Counted from the first letter of the stretch, positions 1 through 6,670 are shown. The stretch: 6,670 nucleotides of DNA from Nitrospinota bacterium (GCA_022561525.1 JADFRB010000112.1:1-6670); one strand, 5' to 3'. A program made the numbers and translations. The notes: generated by a model not told the origin, from the letters alone.

Positions 1-1101
1 AAGGCTGTTGAGCTTCAATTGGTCGATCAAGGACCGGTCGTTTCGATGGCAACCTATACCGGAACAGCTCTCCCGTACGAAAGTGTGAATATCAATGCCC
101 GTGTAGACGGCACTATTCAGAAACTGAAAGTCTATGAAGGAGAATACGTAAAGGCCGGTACCGTGCTCGCTAAGTTGGATACGTCCCATCTCAAGCCCCT
201 CTACGATAAAGCGCTGGCTGAATCCAGGTTTTGGCAGGCAGAATGGGGGCGGGCACGGGAGCTATATGAAGATAAGGTCATAAGCGCTTTGGAGCGAGAT
301 CGAGTTCGGAAGAGTTATGAGACGTCGGCGGCTCAAGCACAGCAAATGTGGGCGCAACTCAATTACGCAACCGTCAAAACTCCGGTCGGTGGATGGATCG
401 CAAAACGGAAGGCTTTCCAAGGGCAGTATATTCACAAGGGGGAGATGATGTTTCGGGTGGATCGACTCGATGCTCTCCGCATTCAGTTTCACGTCTCCGA
501 GCGCGACCTGCCTTTCATTCGAAATGGAGACCCTGTTTGGCTGGAGTTTCCTCAGATGTCGATGCTGGCATTTGACCGCAACGGATGGCGGGACAAAATC
601 AGGCCGTCAACGGAAGAGCAGATCGCCACCAGCCTCGTGGGTAAAGAGCCTTTCGTCAATGTAGCGGACAGAGTCCTTCCAGATCCTGATAAGCAGGCTA
701 CCCCGGGCCTCATCGCCGAGGTCGCCGTCATATTTCCGTCTGTTGATCCGAAAACACATACGGGGATTGTCGAGGCACGCATCGGCAATCCTGGAACACT
801 GTTGAAATCAGATTCATACGTTGTGGGGCATTTTCGGGTTGCACATGTGAACGATGTCGTTCGAGTCCCCTCCAAGGCCGTGCTTCAATTGCCAGATAAG
901 CGAAATGTCATTTTCGTCGGTCCCGCATTTTCAGATGAGGGGAATGCGGAACTACGCGAGGTGCAAGTTGGGTTGATAGCCAATGGCCGTGCCGAGATTC
1001 TATCGGGTGTCGAAGCCAACGAATTCGTGATCGTCCGGGGGCAACGAAACCTCTCGGATGGTGAATTTGTAACGGTAGTAAAACGCAATGGTGGATTCTA
1101 A
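1..1101 (+). CDS. RND efflux periplasmic adaptor subunit (membrane fusion protein, HlyD/AcrA type), 5' partial
   Basis: This protein bridges an inner-membrane RND permease and an outer-membrane channel in the periplasm. The reading frame is open from base 1 (KAVELQLVDQ...), so the true start, with its signal peptide or lipid anchor, lies upstream; the TTG at 19 is inside the gene. 366 residues are present. Numbered from base 1, they show the first lipoyl half at about 27-60 (VDGTIQKLKVYEGEYVKAG, with LAKLD), a helical hairpin at about 62-122, the second lipoyl half at about 123-150 (ATVKTPVGGWI, GQYIHKGEMMFRV), a beta-barrel domain, and a C-terminal membrane-proximal domain (VRVPSKAVLQL...VQVGLIANGRAEILSGV). 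The hairpin is of the usual short RND-adaptor length. The barrel carries an extra charged stretch of about 50 residues (roughly bases 555-705) before AEVAVIFPSVDPKTHTG. The usual RT and PGM-like motifs appear as HT and VGH. The stop sits one base before the preferred permease start, so the two are surely co-expressed. The family call is firm; the substrate is unknown. Confidence 0.93.
   Translation, partial: KAVELQLVDQGPVVSMATYTGTALPYESVNINARVDGTIQKLKVYEGEYVKAGTVLAKLDTSHLKPLYDKALAESRFWQAEWGRARELYEDKVISALERDRVRKSYETSAAQAQQMWAQLNYATVKTPVGGWIAKRKAFQGQYIHKGEMMFRVDRLDALRIQFHVSERDLPFIRNGDPVWLEFPQMSMLAFDRNGWRDKIRPSTEEQIATSLVGKEPFVNVADRVLPDPDKQATPGLIAEVAVIFPSVDPKTHTGIVEARIGNPGTLLKSDSYVVGHFRVAHVNDVVRVPSKAVLQLPDKRNVIFVGPAFSDEGNAELREVQVGLIANGRAEILSGVEANEFVIVRGQRNLSDGEFVTVVKRNGGF
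1090..1094 (+). promoter_or_regulatory. Ribosome binding site for the RND permease (start-deciding)
   Basis: GGTGG lies 8 bases before the ATG at 1103 and is one mismatch from a consensus GGAGG. It sits inside the last codons of the adaptor gene. No comparable site precedes the ATG at 1088, so this element is the main reason for preferring the shorter start. Confidence 0.5.
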
Positions 1102-1102
1102 A

Positions 1103-4100
1103 ATGAAGCGTTTCAGCGTGCCAAGGTTCGCCATCAACCACCCCCACTTCACCATAGTGCTGGCTCTGCTCATGGTGGTGTTGGGTATCTATTCCTTTGT
1201 CACCATGCCCGCGCGAATGGCGCCCAAAATCCCCGCGAAAACCTTGGGGGTAATGACGAAATTTCCAGGCATGCCGGCCGAGGAGATGCACCGGCACATT
1301 ACACAACCATTAGAGAAACGGCTTCAAATCGTCGGCGACGTTCTCTACACCACAGGGGTTTCGCAAGAAGAGTTCTCCATGGTGGTGTTCTATTTCAACG
1401 AGGACGTCGACCTCAACGAAAAAAGGGCGGAGCTGAAAAACCTGGTGGATCTCGTCGCCAAAGAACTCCCACGTATAGGCGGCTCACCCCCGAATACCAG
1501 AATTGTGCGAATCGACCGTCAGAACATGCCGGTCGTGCAATTCGCGGTGTCACGGGAGGGCTATGACCGCACCCAGCTCAAGGAGTTTCTGGATAATCTG
1601 GTCGTTACCCAATTTCAAAAGATCAAGGATGTCCTGGCAGTCTGGACGCTCGGGGGGCCAGTGCGGGAGATTCAAGTGAATGTCGATCGGGACCAGCTTG
1701 CAGCATACGACCTCAGTATTCAGCAGATTCGCATGGCCATCGACAAAACCAACCTCAGCCGGGGCAGCGGCCCATTGATCGGCGACGGGGAGATGGTGCG
1801 CGTGCAGGTCGCCAACGAGTTCGACGACGAGGAGATCCTGCAGCGGCTATCCAATTTGCCCTTGGCCTCCCCCAAGGGACAGGCGATTTACCTGAAGGAT
1901 GTGGCTTCCGTGGTAGATGGCTACGCCGAAATGTATGGGGACTACTTCTACAATGGGAAACCGTCCATCTGGCTGGGTGTGCAGCCCAGGCCCGAGGCGG
2001 ATTTTTATGACATAGAGGCCGCCGCGATCGACCTTGCACAAATGCTGGAAGCTGAGTATCCGGGTCTCCTATTTGAAATAAGCTTCACCAAGACCCGCCT
2101 GATGCGGTTGAACGACAAGAACGCACTCAAGGAATTCACCATCGCTGTCGTTCTTGCCGGCCTTGCGATGTTGCTTTTCCTGGGCGACTTTGGCGGCACC
2201 ATCATCGCTCTGGCGATCCTTCCGTCCGCCGTCGCCTTCGGGTTTTTCATCCTGGATCGTCTAGGATTCCAACGGGACTTCGGCATCATGATGGGGCTGG
2301 TGTTCATCGTCGGAAAATTGGTGGACGACTCGGTTGTGGTGATGGAGGTGGTCAGGCGTTACGTCGATCGGGGCGCGCACCCACGAGTTGCTTCCATTGT
2401 GGGCGCAGAGGAAGTCCAGGGAGCCATCACGATTGCCACTTTGGTATTTGCCGTCATGCTCTTCCCCATGACCCAGATGACGGGAGACATGGGGTCGGGC
2501 TTTCGCAGCATGACCACCCCGATGATCACCACAGTTCTGGCTTCGCTGGTGCTTAGCCTCACGCTGACCCCCCTCATGACGACTTTTCTGATGAAGCCTC
2601 TGCCAAATGCAGAGACAGATGAGGAAAAAGTCCGCGCCATGGATATCGGGGAGAGTCTTGGTGTGTACGCAGAACCTGGCGGCCTCCTCGGCCGAGTGAT
2701 TGGTTGGATATTTCTGAGGCATTTTTTCCGCCTCGAGCGGGCATTTGCCGGATTTGTCCGTTGGTCAATGGCACATTCCTGGATTGTGATGGCTGTGGCC
2801 GGCGCCACGATTTGGTTGTCTTTCACCGTCTACGAAACCCTCGAGCAGGAGCAGATGCCCCTGACCGATACCTCCATCGTGCTGGGTTACCTCCGCGCAG
2901 ACCCTACGGTAACCCCCGAACGCATGTTCGAAATAGCCGAGGAGATTTCAAGAATTTCCCTGGACGATCAGAATGTCCTCAATATTCAAATGATGGTGGG
3001 GAAAACTCCCGGTTGGGGTCAGTATTTCACCGGCTACGAGGTCAACCTGCCCAACGAGTCCATGATCGTCATGAACCTGAAGATCGCCCGGCAGGAGCGT
3101 GTCGATACGTTGTGGGACATTGAGCAGAGGATCCGGAAAAAAGCTTTTTCCACGATCCCCGAGCTGGAAGTGCTACTCATGCAACCGGTGCCGCCCACGC
3201 CAGTGGCCGGCGCCCGAGCTCCGGTCGAGGTGTTGGTCCGTGCCCCGGATAAAGACCAGGTATACGAATTCGGGATGAGCATGATGGAAATCGCCAAAAC
3301 TCAGTCCCGAGGTCTTCATAGTTACTATTTCGATCAGGTGTATGGCGTGGACCGGTGGAACTTGGAAGTCGATGAAACCAAGGCGGCCACACTGGGACTA
3401 CGGGTACAGGATATCATCGCGCAAACATTTTTCGCACTTCACGGCGGGAAAACCAGCACCTTCTTTAATCCTGAGCCCATGTACTATCACAGCCGAATCC
3501 TCATCCGCTACCGGGATGACCAGAGAAAAAACCAAAACGACTTGTCCAGCATTACCATCAAGACGCCTTCAGGCGATCAGATTCCGCTGTCGTCGGTGGC
3601 GAGATTAAAAAAGACAGTCGGCTATGACCGGCTTCACAGCTTCAATACCCTCTACGCCGGTAGCGTCCTGGGCTATTACAAGGAACTGGGCTTGAAAGAG
3701 ACCACCATGAGCCTCCTCATGCCCGCCAAGATGCAATTGACCCAGCCCAAAGGTTCCTCCCTCAATCCCGCGGGATTGATGCTGACCATGCTCCAGGCCT
3801 TCAATGAGCTGAATACCGGACTGAAGATTGCCCTGTTCGCGGTGTATTTGCTGCTCGTTGTCTATTTTCGGTCTTTTGGGTTGGGCCTCGTTTTAATGCT
3901 GGCGATTCCCTTGGAAGGCATCGGCAGCCTGGGAGCGCTCTGGTTACGCGATATGGCCTGGTCACCTCCGGTGCTTTGGGGAATGGTGATATTGGCAGGC
4001 ATTGTCCTCTCAAACTCCATATTGATGGTGGATAAGATCGAGCAACTGCGGCGTGATGGTATGCCTATTGACCAAGCAATACCCATCGCAAGTGCTCTCC

Positions 4101-4339
4101 GACTGAGGCCGGTGCTCATGACGGCAATCACCACAGGCATCGCCATGCTTCCGGTAGCGTTGAATCCCCCACCCGCAACCGAACAGTTCCGTAACATCGC
4201 AACCGGCATTATCGGTGGCCTTCTCACGTCAACGGTGATGACTTTGATCGTTATACCCGTGGCTTATCTCTGGATGTATTGGATGATCACATGGGTGAAA
4301 CGGTTTTATATGGAACCCAATCTATTGTCAGCGAAATAG
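1103..4339 (+). CDS. RND (HAE1-like) efflux permease, inner membrane
   Basis: This is a proton-driven exporter of the AcrB superfamily. I prefer the ATG at 1103 (1078 aa): GGTGG at 1090-1094 lies 8 bases upstream, it follows the adaptor stop with a one-base gap (TAAAATG), and MKRFSVPRFAINHP matches the usual RND N-terminus. An in-frame ATG at 1088 adds five residues, overlaps the adaptor by 14 bases and lacks a clear ribosome site. Numbered from 1103: TM1 about 16-34, first periplasmic domain about 35-343, TM2-TM6 about 345-497, TM7 about 560-578, second periplasmic domain about 580-905, TM8-TM12 about 909-1060. Both porter halves carry the family motif before the membrane return (YLKDVASV; IPLSSVARL). 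The TM4 Asp pair is D408-D409; the AcrB Arg971 and Thr978 equivalents are R1000 and T1007 (RLRPVLMT). The AcrB Lys940 position reads S970 (GIVLSNSILMV), whereas K405 lies just before the Asp pair. The TM6-TM7 linker is about 20 residues longer than in AcrB. The Asp pair argues against the heavy-metal (CusA) class. Substrate unknown. Confidence 0.96.
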   Translation: MKRFSVPRFAINHPHFTIVLALLMVVLGIYSFVTMPARMAPKIPAKTLGVMTKFPGMPAEEMHRHITQPLEKRLQIVGDVLYTTGVSQEEFSMVVFYFNEDVDLNEKRAELKNLVDLVAKELPRIGGSPPNTRIVRIDRQNMPVVQFAVSREGYDRTQLKEFLDNLVVTQFQKIKDVLAVWTLGGPVREIQVNVDRDQLAAYDLSIQQIRMAIDKTNLSRGSGPLIGDGEMVRVQVANEFDDEEILQRLSNLPLASPKGQAIYLKDVASVVDGYAEMYGDYFYNGKPSIWLGVQPRPEADFYDIEAAAIDLAQMLEAEYPGLLFEISFTKTRLMRLNDKNALKEFTIAVVLAGLAMLLFLGDFGGTIIALAILPSAVAFGFFILDRLGFQRDFGIMMGLVFIVGKLVDDSVVVMEVVRRYVDRGAHPRVASIVGAEEVQGAITIATLVFAVMLFPMTQMTGDMGSGFRSMTTPMITTVLASLVLSLTLTPLMTTFLMKPLPNAETDEEKVRAMDIGESLGVYAEPGGLLGRVIGWIFLRHFFRLERAFAGFVRWSMAHSWIVMAVAGATIWLSFTVYETLEQEQMPLTDTSIVLGYLRADPTVTPERMFEIAEEISRISLDDQNVLNIQMMVGKTPGWGQYFTGYEVNLPNESMIVMNLKIARQERVDTLWDIEQRIRKKAFSTIPELEVLLMQPVPPTPVAGARAPVEVLVRAPDKDQVYEFGMSMMEIAKTQSRGLHSYYFDQVYGVDRWNLEVDETKAATLGLRVQDIIAQTFFALHGGKTSTFFNPEPMYYHSRILIRYRDDQRKNQNDLSSITIKTPSGDQIPLSSVARLKKTVGYDRLHSFNTLYAGSVLGYYKELGLKETTMSLLMPAKMQLTQPKGSSLNPAGLMLTMLQAFNELNTGLKIALFAVYLLLVVYFRSFGLGLVLMLAIPLEGIGSLGALWLRDMAWSPPVLWGMVILAGIVLSNSILMVDKIEQLRRDGMPIDQAIPIASALRLRPVLMTAITTGIAMLPVALNPPPATEQFRNIATGIIGGLLTSTVMTLIVIPVAYLWMYWMITWVKRFYMEPNLLSAK

Positions 4340-4347
4340 AAAGTCAA

Positions 4348-4360
4348 TTCAATAATTGAA
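4348..4360. promoter_or_regulatory. 13-bp perfect palindrome, possible operator
   Basis: TTCAAT-A-ATTGAA is a perfect inverted repeat about one single base, starting 8 bases after the permease stop. Its one-base centre cannot form a stable RNA hairpin and no T-run follows, so it is unlikely to be a terminator. It overlaps the -35-like box of the possible promoter at 4356-4383, which would suit a repressor or activator site. AT-rich DNA produces such words by chance, so the call is tentative. Confidence 0.3.
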
Positions 4361-4383
4361 GATAATTTAGCCTAATAGATAAT
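4356..4383 (+). promoter_or_regulatory. Possible sigma-70 promoter for the DUF302 gene
   Basis: TTGAAG (4356-4361, 4 of 6 to TTGACA) and GATAAT (4378-4383, 5 of 6 to TATAAT) are separated by 16 bases. Transcription would start near 4390 and give a leader of about 170 bases before the DUF302 start, with the mini-ORF at 4469 inside it. The gap is AT-rich, so a chance match is quite possible. Confidence 0.33.
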
Positions 4384-4461
4384 ATCCCGGTAAAGCATTT
4401 CTCTACAGTTAGTGATGACCACCATATTTGCACAACACATTCTCCCATTCGAACTATGGAG

Positions 4462-4495
4462 GAATATTATGAAAGGATATTGAAAATACACTGTT
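4462..4495 (+). repeat. Degenerate direct repeat, copy A (upstream of the DUF302 gene)
   Basis: This 34-base segment aligns with 5056-5089 at about 25 of 35 columns, ending in an exact shared TACACTGTT. Each copy contains ATG, three codons and TGA. The copies lie in the same orientation, 594 bases apart, and bracket the DUF302 gene. The AT-rich composition weakens the case for common descent. Confidence 0.35.
4469..4483 (+). other. Four-codon mini-ORF (MKGY) with strong Shine-Dalgarno sequence
   Basis: GGAGG at 4458-4462, six bases before ATG, is as good a ribosome site as that of the DUF302 gene, yet the frame reads only Met-Lys-Gly-Tyr before TGA. The context TATGGAGG...ATGAA resembles the DUF302 start region about 90 bases downstream. 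It may be a leader peptide, the remnant start of a lost gene, or a ribosome standby site. I cannot decide between these. Confidence 0.3.
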
Positions 4496-4546
4496 TTGTC
4501 TCAAGGGTTGTTATCTGGGAATCAAAAAAATTATCACGTCCCATAT

Positions 4547-4551
4547 GGAGG
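4547..4551 (+). promoter_or_regulatory. Ribosome binding site for the DUF302 gene (start-deciding)
   Basis: A consensus GGAGG lies 7 bases before the ATG at 4559. It fixes the start there rather than at the in-frame TTG at 4496, which would put 21 extra residues ahead of a normal signal peptide. Confidence 0.85.
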
Positions 4552-4558
4552 TATTGAA

Positions 4559-5032
4559 ATGAATAGGAATCCATCTTCGGTGAAAATTTCCGTCGCGTCT
4601 ATCGTATTCAGCTTTGTTGTCGCGCTGGCATATAACGGAGTAGTCAATGCTGACGATTATTTTGTGTCCATAAAATCCAAGCATGACTTCAATACGACGG
4701 TCACCAATATCAAGAAGCAAACCGCTGCCAACAAGTTGGTGCTACTTAAAGAGTACAATGTCCAGATGATGTTAAAGATGGTTGGCGTGAACGCGGAAAA
4801 ATCGATGACCATGGCGATTTTCCATCCTCGCTATGGAAAGGTCATCTACGCGAATGACAAAAACGCCATGTCCGCCACTCCGTTGAGGCTTATCGTCCAA
4901 GAACGAGGCGGCGATGTGATTGTAGCATACATTCGTCCCTCGGCGATTTTCGCCAATTTTGATTTGCCGAAAAGTATGACGGATGAACTCGATACTCTGC
5001 TTGGTTCTGTAGTAAAAAATGCCACAAATTAG
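4559..5032 (+). CDS. Exported DUF302 domain protein
   Basis: This is a 157-residue protein of unknown biochemical role. Residues 1-31 form a Sec-type signal peptide: basic K9 and R3 near the start, a hydrophobic core at about 10-25, and a likely cut after VNA (residue 31, before DDY). The mature part is a single DUF302 domain at about 34-134. It is recognised by its opening strand (YFVSIKSKHDF), a helix (NTTVTNIKKQTAANKL), the strand and helix around LLKEYNVQMM, the central MAIFHPRYGKVIYANDKNAM, and the closing pair TPLRLIVQE and VIVAYIRPS. DUF302 domains are often found as small exported or stand-alone proteins; no enzyme activity is established that I know of. The start is fixed by a strong ribosome site. 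The gene looks lower in GC than the permease and is separated from both neighbours by more than 200 bases, so it is probably its own transcription unit. Confidence 0.85.
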   Translation: MNRNPSSVKISVASIVFSFVVALAYNGVVNADDYFVSIKSKHDFNTTVTNIKKQTAANKLVLLKEYNVQMMLKMVGVNAEKSMTMAIFHPRYGKVIYANDKNAMSATPLRLIVQERGGDVIVAYIRPSAIFANFDLPKSMTDELDTLLGSVVKNATN

Positions 5033-5055
5033 AATCATCCCACAGAGTTCGGCTT

Positions 5056-5089
5056 GATATTTTATGATAAGAAACTGAAGTACACTGTT
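5056..5089 (+). repeat. Degenerate direct repeat, copy B (downstream of the DUF302 gene)
   Basis: Partner of 4462-4495. It contains ATG-ATA-AGA-AAC-TGA (5064-5078, a four-codon frame MIRN) and ends in the shared TACACTGTT (5081-5089). Unlike copy A it has no ribosome binding site before its ATG, so translation is unlikely. The two copies would permit loss of the DUF302 gene by recombination only if far more similar than they are today. Confidence 0.33.
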
Positions 5090-5102
5090 CCCCTTCGCAA
5101 AG

Positions 5103-5198
5103 TTATTAATGGGGTCACTAAATGGTTCTCACTTTTCGGGCGCACAGCCCCTTGTGGAGCTGACAGAAATGAGAACCATAAATCGCTCCCATTAATAA
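5103..5198. repeat. 96-bp imperfect palindrome, MITE-like element or large hairpin
   Basis: The outer arms TTATTAATGGG (5103-5113) and CCCATTAATAA (5188-5198) are perfect inverted repeats. Inner arms ATGGTTCTCA (5122-5131) and TGAGAACCAT (5170-5179) are also perfect, separated from the outer arms by a symmetric 8x8 mismatch. A small hairpin AGCCCC/GGAGCT (5146-5161, one mismatch) sits in the centre. Read as a transposon remnant, an 80-bp core (5111-5190) has terminal inverted repeats of about 26 bp starting GGG, 18 of 26 identical, flanked by ATTAAT on both sides as a possible target duplication. The core is more GC-rich than its flanks. ATTAAT is its own reverse complement, so it cannot separate the two readings. 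No T-run follows, so it is not a standard terminator. Confidence 0.7.
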
Positions 5199-5239
5199 GC
5201 AGAATACTGTTGGGTTTTAGACCTTGATTCTTCCCGCCG

Positions 5240-6670
5240 ATGAATACGAGCCAAGACCAATCTGCGAGAGCAGCAGCCGCACTTCGAGGCCAAGTCTATT
5301 TCTGCGCCTTGATTTCGGGTATTGCAGGGTTGACGTACGAAATCCTGTGGAACCGGGACTTGCTACTCATCTTTGGTTCCACCACCTATGCCGCATCGGC
5401 TGTCCTCGCCACGTTTATGGGAGGCATGGCAATAGGGGCCGGTTTGGTGTCTCGCTGGGGAGTACGGGTGAAAAACCCGCTTATCTTCTACGCTATCGTG
5501 GAAGCTGTCGTTGCCGCATACGCGATATTCCTTAATTCCATTCTGGGAGTTCTCAGCGAAGGGGTGGCCTCGATCGGGAGCGGCGGCACAGCGACCGAAT
5601 TGATGATAACGCCCCTTCTGGTTGGTGGGGCTGCGCTGTTGCTGCCGACTGTGGCCATGGGCGTGGCGCTCCCGCTTCTTGGGCTGTATCTTGATCGATT
5701 ACCGGTAAAAAAATTTCATTATGCTGGCATGCTTTACGGCTTCAATACCCTGGGCGCTACCATCGGTGCGTTCGCTGCTGGTTTCGTATTAATTCCACGA
5801 TTGGGAATGACCGCTACTTTATTTGCCGCTATTCTCGCGAGTCTGGGAGCTGCTGGGGTGTCACTCAACCTGGCTTTTCGTGCAAAACCTAGGATTTTAT
5901 CCCAGCCTATAAAGGTAACTGGGGATGAAGAAGTACAAAGGGTCTCGTTAGTGATTTGGATAGTAGTAATTCTTTCTAGCGCCGCTGCACTTGGTTATGA
6001 AGTCGTGTGGGCCCGCATCCTTGTTCTAATTTTTGGCTCATCGACCTATTCATTCACCATCGTTGTGGCAGTCTTCGTATTCGGCATTGCACTGGGCAGT
6101 TTTTGGTCGGGAAGCCGAATTGGGCGCTTAAGAGCCCATCCAGAAGTCCTGGCCCATCTCCAGATTGGAATAGCTTTCGTGACTCTGGTATCCCTTTTCT
6201 TATATGGGCATCTTCCGGAAACATTTTTCCATTTGATGGGCCTCACCTCGGAGCTGTCTGTAATCCTACTGGGGCAGATCGTTATCGTATCGGTTATTCT
6301 TCTCCCTACCACGTTTCTTATAGGAGCATCGTTTCCACTTGCCATACGAATATTGGATGGTCGGGAACTCGTTAACAGAGGGAAAAACTTCGGCGCCGTA
6401 TTCGGTTTGACTTCCGCGGGTAATGTGATCGGAGTTCTAATTTCAAGCCTTATACTGATTCCCCTATTTGGATTGCAGGGCACCATCTGGAGTTTGGCTC
6501 TGATCAGTACCGCCGCTGCGTTGACCCTATTCCTTAGTGACCGCAACATTCGATTTCGATTTCAAACGGTGGGGTTAACCGTTGGTGGGCTACTATTCAT
6601 CTGGATTTGGAGCCCCAATTGGGACCCATTGGTCATGACCAGCGGAGTATATGCCAAGGCTCCGGCCTAT
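5240..6670 (+). CDS. Fused MFS/spermidine synthase-like membrane protein, 3' partial
   Basis: An open frame of 477 codons runs off the window end. ATG 5240 is the first start after an in-frame TGA at 5225; no clear ribosome site precedes it. The product is very hydrophobic, with about 12 or more membrane segments, in two homologous halves. GLTYEILWNRDLLLIFGS (30-47) matches ALGYEVVWARILVLIFGS in the second half, with Y33-E34 corresponding to Y253-E254. GMLYGFNTLG (163-172) matches GAVFGLTSAG (385-394), and the segments ending GVALPLLGLYLD and GASFPLAIRILD also match. This layout and the YE..W motif are typical of the membrane part of proteins annotated as fused MFS/spermidine synthase. The last residues, WDPLVMTSGVY, look like the usual lead-in to the spermidine synthase (methyltransferase-fold) domain, which would start just beyond 6670. 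Whether it makes a polyamine or transports anything cannot be told; many such proteins have no proven activity. Confidence 0.87.
   Translation, partial: MNTSQDQSARAAAALRGQVYFCALISGIAGLTYEILWNRDLLLIFGSTTYAASAVLATFMGGMAIGAGLVSRWGVRVKNPLIFYAIVEAVVAAYAIFLNSILGVLSEGVASIGSGGTATELMITPLLVGGAALLLPTVAMGVALPLLGLYLDRLPVKKFHYAGMLYGFNTLGATIGAFAAGFVLIPRLGMTATLFAAILASLGAAGVSLNLAFRAKPRILSQPIKVTGDEEVQRVSLVIWIVVILSSAAALGYEVVWARILVLIFGSSTYSFTIVVAVFVFGIALGSFWSGSRIGRLRAHPEVLAHLQIGIAFVTLVSLFLYGHLPETFFHLMGLTSELSVILLGQIVIVSVILLPTTFLIGASFPLAIRILDGRELVNRGKNFGAVFGLTSAGNVIGVLISSLILIPLFGLQGTIWSLALISTAAALTLFLSDRNIRFRFQTVGLTVGGLLFIWIWSPNWDPLVMTSGVYAKAPAY

Noticed and set aside
2261..2826. Long minus-strand frames opposite the RND permease
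   Set aside because: They lie wholly opposite a strongly conserved gene, have low-complexity His/Arg/Ser-rich products and no ribosome sites; they are antisense shadows.
4496..4558. N-terminal extension of the DUF302 protein from a TTG at 4496
   Set aside because: The extension has no ribosome site and would bury the signal peptide; the ATG at 4559 has a consensus GGAGG at 7 bases.
5103..5198. Integron attC site
   Set aside because: The palindrome ends lack the GTTRRRY/RYYYAAC core sites and the usual unpaired bulges, and no integrase is in view.
5103..5198. Rho-independent terminator
   Set aside because: The arms are long and interrupted and no T-run follows the right arm.
5224..5535. A 103-codon + strand frame beginning TTG at 5224
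   Set aside because: It is Arg- and Cys-rich nonsense in another frame over the membrane gene that begins at 5240, whose frame stays open to the window end and matches a known family.
6046..6549. Minus-strand 167-codon frame near the window end
   Set aside because: It is opposite the fused MFS/spermidine synthase-like gene and has no recognisable domain or ribosome site.

Overview
The window shows four protein genes, all on the + strand, from a Gram-negative bacterium of middling GC content. The Gram-negative assignment rests on an RND efflux pump with its periplasmic adaptor and on a secreted protein with a Sec-type signal peptide. Nothing in the sequence lets me name a genus.

Layout. (1) Positions 1-1101 hold the 3' part of an RND periplasmic adaptor (membrane fusion protein); its signal peptide or anchor lies upstream of the window. 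(2) One base after its stop codon comes a complete inner-membrane RND permease (1103-4339, with a longer possible start at 1088). The two are clearly one translationally coupled operon. No outer-membrane channel gene is in view. (3) After a 219-base AT-rich gap with a possible promoter, a 13-bp palindrome and a four-codon mini-ORF with a perfect Shine-Dalgarno sequence comes a small exported DUF302 protein (4559-5032). (4) A 207-base gap carries a 96-bp palindrome, best read as a MITE-like element or a large hairpin. (5) From 5240 to the window end runs the membrane part of a large fused 'MFS/spermidine synthase' type protein. It is built from two homologous halves and is cut off just before its expected methyltransferase-like catalytic domain.

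How the parts work together. The adaptor and permease form the inner-membrane and periplasmic parts of a proton-driven tripartite exporter of unknown substrate. The DUF302 and spermidine synthase-like genes are separated from the pump and from each other by over 200 bases each, so a shared pathway is not supported by spacing.

The most notable observations are: an unusual proton-relay layout in the permease (the TM10 lysine of AcrB is absent, while a lysine sits one turn before the Asp-Asp pair in TM4); the MITE-like palindrome; a pair of degenerate direct repeats flanking the DUF302 gene, each containing a four-codon ORF; and the clear internal duplication of the last protein. I see no convincing wholly new system.
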